Source: LMUY01 sp964247705 (GTDB taxonomy: Bacteria; Pseudomonadota; Alphaproteobacteria; Acetobacterales; Acetobacteraceae). Taken from it: DNA of 64,000 nucleotides. The translations under genes were made by a program, and so were the position numbers. The stretch covers positions 1 through 64,000 of the forward strand of contig CAXTVQ010000022.1 of assembly GCA_964247705.1 (NCBI GenBank), written 5' to 3'. The notes under the pieces were generated by a model that made no database searches, had not been told where the DNA came from, and saw only the letters and a program-made list of their open reading frames with translations. Below, one piece after another: positions 62,523-64,000 of this stretch; the stretch's first letter is position 1, and the number at the start of each line of letters is the position of its first letter.

Positions 62523-64000
62523 TCAGCGGAGCAGGTTGGAGCGGGCGAGTTCGACCACCTCGTCGCCCCGCCCGCTCATCACGGCCCGCATCATATACAG
62601 CGTGAAGCCCTTCGCCATCTCGGCCGTCACCTTCGGCGGCATCGCCAGCTCCATCCGGTTGACCACGGCGTCGATCACCACCGGGCCGGGATGGGCCAGC
62701 GCCTCGGCCATCTTCGACTCCACGTCCGCCGGGTCGTCGATACGTACGCCGTGGATGCCGACCGCGTTCGCCATCGCCGCAAAATCCGGGTTCTCGAGCG
62801 TGGTCCCCGTGTCCACGAAGCCAGACGATTTCTGCTCCAGCTCGATGAAGCCGAGCGCCCCGTTGTTATACACCACGACCTTGATCGGCAGGCCGAGCTG
62901 CTTGGCGGACAACAGATCGCCCATCAGCATGGTGAACCCGCCATCCCCCGACAACGAAACGACCTGGCGGCCCGGGCAGGCCGCCTGCGCACCCAGCGCC
63001 TGCGGCATCGCATTGGCCATCGAGCCGTGCCAGAACGAGCCGATCAGCCGCCGCCGGCCATTCATCGCCAGGTAACGCGCCGCCCACACGGTCGGCAGCC
63101 CGACGTCGCAGGTGAAGATGGCGTCGTCAGCCGCGAGCGTGCTGATGGCGCGGGTGATGTGCTGCGGATGCAGGCGTCCGCCGCGCTTGCCGCTGGCCAA
63201 CTCGTCCAGCCCCTTGCGCGCCTCCTTGTAGTGGGCAACGCACGCCGCGAGGTGCTTGCCGCTGCGGCCCGGCCTGAGCTGCGGCAACACCGCTTCCACC
63301 GTGGCGCGGACATCGCCCACCACGCCGAGGGCGATCGGGGTGCGCCGCCCGATCACCTCGGGCCGGATGTCTACCTGGGCGACCCGCGCGTCCTTCGGGT
63401 AGAACTGGCCGTACGGGAAATCCGTGCCCAGCATCAGCAGCGCGTCGCAACTGCCCATGGCGTAGTAGCCGGACGAGAACCCGATCAGCCCGGTCAGCCC
63501 GACGTCATACGGGTTGTCCCACTCCACGTGCTCCTTGCCCCGCATGGCATGCACCACCGGCGCCTGGAGCGCTTCGGCCAGGCGGAGCAATTCGGCATGC
63601 GCCCCCTCGCAGCCGCGGCCGCATAGCAGCGTCACGCGTTCGGCGCCGTTCAGGAACGCGGCCAGTGCGGCTACCGTCTCGGGCGGCGCGACCACCGTCG
63701 GCTTCGGCAGCAGCAGCGCGGCCGGTTGCGGAGCCGGGCCAGCCGCCGCCGGGAGCAGGGCAACGTCCCCCGGAATGACCACCACACACACGCAGCTTTC
63801 GGCCACGGCGCGGCGGATCGCGATCTCGAGTACGCGCGGCATCTGCGCCGGGCTGGTGACCAACTCGCAGTAGCTGCTGCATTCCTGGAACAGGCTCTGC
63901 GGATGGGTCTCCTGAAAGTAGCCGGAACCGATCTCTGGCGACGGGATGTGCGCCGCGATCGCCACCACCGGCAGCCGCGAGCGGTGGCAGTCGAACAGCC
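62523..64000 (-). CDS. poxB: Pyruvate oxidase/dehydrogenase PoxB-like (5' end outside window)
   Basis: The visible 492 codons cover most of a thiamine-diphosphate enzyme. Near the window edge reads LFDCHRSRLPVVAIAAHIPS and GSGYFQETHPQSLFQECSSY, typical of PoxB, the ubiquinone-linked pyruvate dehydrogenase that makes acetate and CO2. The thiamine motif is SLSGDGGFTMLMGDLLSAKQ with YNNGALGF. PoxB is about 570 residues, so roughly 80 N-terminal residues lie outside. Membrane association via its C-terminus is usual for the family; here the end reads MRAVMSGRGDEVVELARSNL. Confidence 0.9.
   Translation of the reverse strand, partial: LFDCHRSRLPVVAIAAHIPSPEIGSGYFQETHPQSLFQECSSYCELVTSPAQMPRVLEIAIRRAVAESCVCVVVIPGDVALLPAAAGPAPQPAALLLPKPTVVAPPETVAALAAFLNGAERVTLLCGRGCEGAHAELLRLAEALQAPVVHAMRGKEHVEWDNPYDVGLTGLIGFSSGYYAMGSCDALLMLGTDFPYGQFYPKDARVAQVDIRPEVIGRRTPIALGVVGDVRATVEAVLPQLRPGRSGKHLAACVAHYKEARKGLDELASGKRGGRLHPQHITRAISTLAADDAIFTCDVGLPTVWAARYLAMNGRRRLIGSFWHGSMANAMPQALGAQAACPGRQVVSLSGDGGFTMLMGDLLSAKQLGLPIKVVVYNNGALGFIELEQKSSGFVDTGTTLENPDFAAMANAVGIHGVRIDDPADVESKMAEALAHPGPVVIDAVVNRMELAMPPKVTAEMAKGFTLYMMRAVMSGRGDEVVELARSNLLR

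Overview
The window is a GC-rich (third codon positions mostly G or C), gene-dense stretch of an alphaproteobacterial chromosome. Gene content points to the Acetobacteraceae or a near relative in the Rhodospirillales: a plant-type glutamate-cysteine ligase, an HslV with a short propeptide, the set mutY / dciA / dsbA / smc, and a PoxB-type pyruvate oxidase. This placement is inference, because there is no rRNA to test it. I see no tRNA, rRNA, CRISPR array, insertion sequence or prophage. Two runs of exactly 100 N (16307-16406 and 55322-55421) show that this is a scaffolded draft assembly. Apart from the first of these I see no gene-free stretch longer than 300 bases.

Layout. 1-6.2 kb: end of the ccmAB haem exporter, aconitase A, a FUSC-type membrane protein. 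6.2-8.9 kb: a tightly overlapping minus-strand operon hisB / DUF2628 / hisH / GNAT acetyltransferase / short LOV blue-light sensor. 9.0-14.2 kb: small hydrophilic proteins, an MFS carrier, the HslVU protease. 14.2-22.6 kb: sufE and an acid-catabolism block (MFS, OtnK-like kinase, PdxA2-like dehydrogenase, 2-hydroxyacid dehydrogenase, cyclase, HpsN-like dehydrogenase, SDR, CaiB CoA-transferase). 22.6-31 kb: smc, dsbA, dciA and mutY, split by about 2.7 kb of accessory genes that includes an Rmf-like and a 31-residue membrane protein. 31-36.9 kb: MFS, a microbial rhodopsin with an unusual D-T-A motif, and an operon ubiA / methyltransferase / legumain-like lipoprotein, then gshA. 36.9-45.5 kb: a SARP-TPR regulator, a DapA-like lyase, two anion:cation-symporter MFS carriers, a RidA-like protein and a decarboxylating dehydrogenase. 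45.5-60.8 kb: a peptide/amide scavenging island. 60.8-64 kb: NTF2-like protein, FAD monooxygenase, PoxB (cut by the window end).

The most unusual locus is 45.5-60.8 kb. Eight minus-strand genes run from 58935 to 47959 with tiny overlaps or gaps: solute-binding protein, two permeases, two ATPases, HyuB, HyuA and an M28-type metallopeptidase. A second M28-type peptidase is divergent at the head. The genes can be read as one uptake-and-hydrolysis unit for small amides or modified peptides (inference). Its solute-binding protein appears to be circularly permuted: the segment that normally ends a family 5 binding protein comes first. The 100-N gap inside this operon looks false, because the same 24 bases occur on both sides and joining them restores an intact ATPase gene.

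Two light-sensing genes of different chemistry (flavin LOV at 6.2 kb, retinal rhodopsin at 32.2 kb) suggest a light-exposed habitat, which fits a phyllosphere, lichen or surface-living member of the family. That is inference only.
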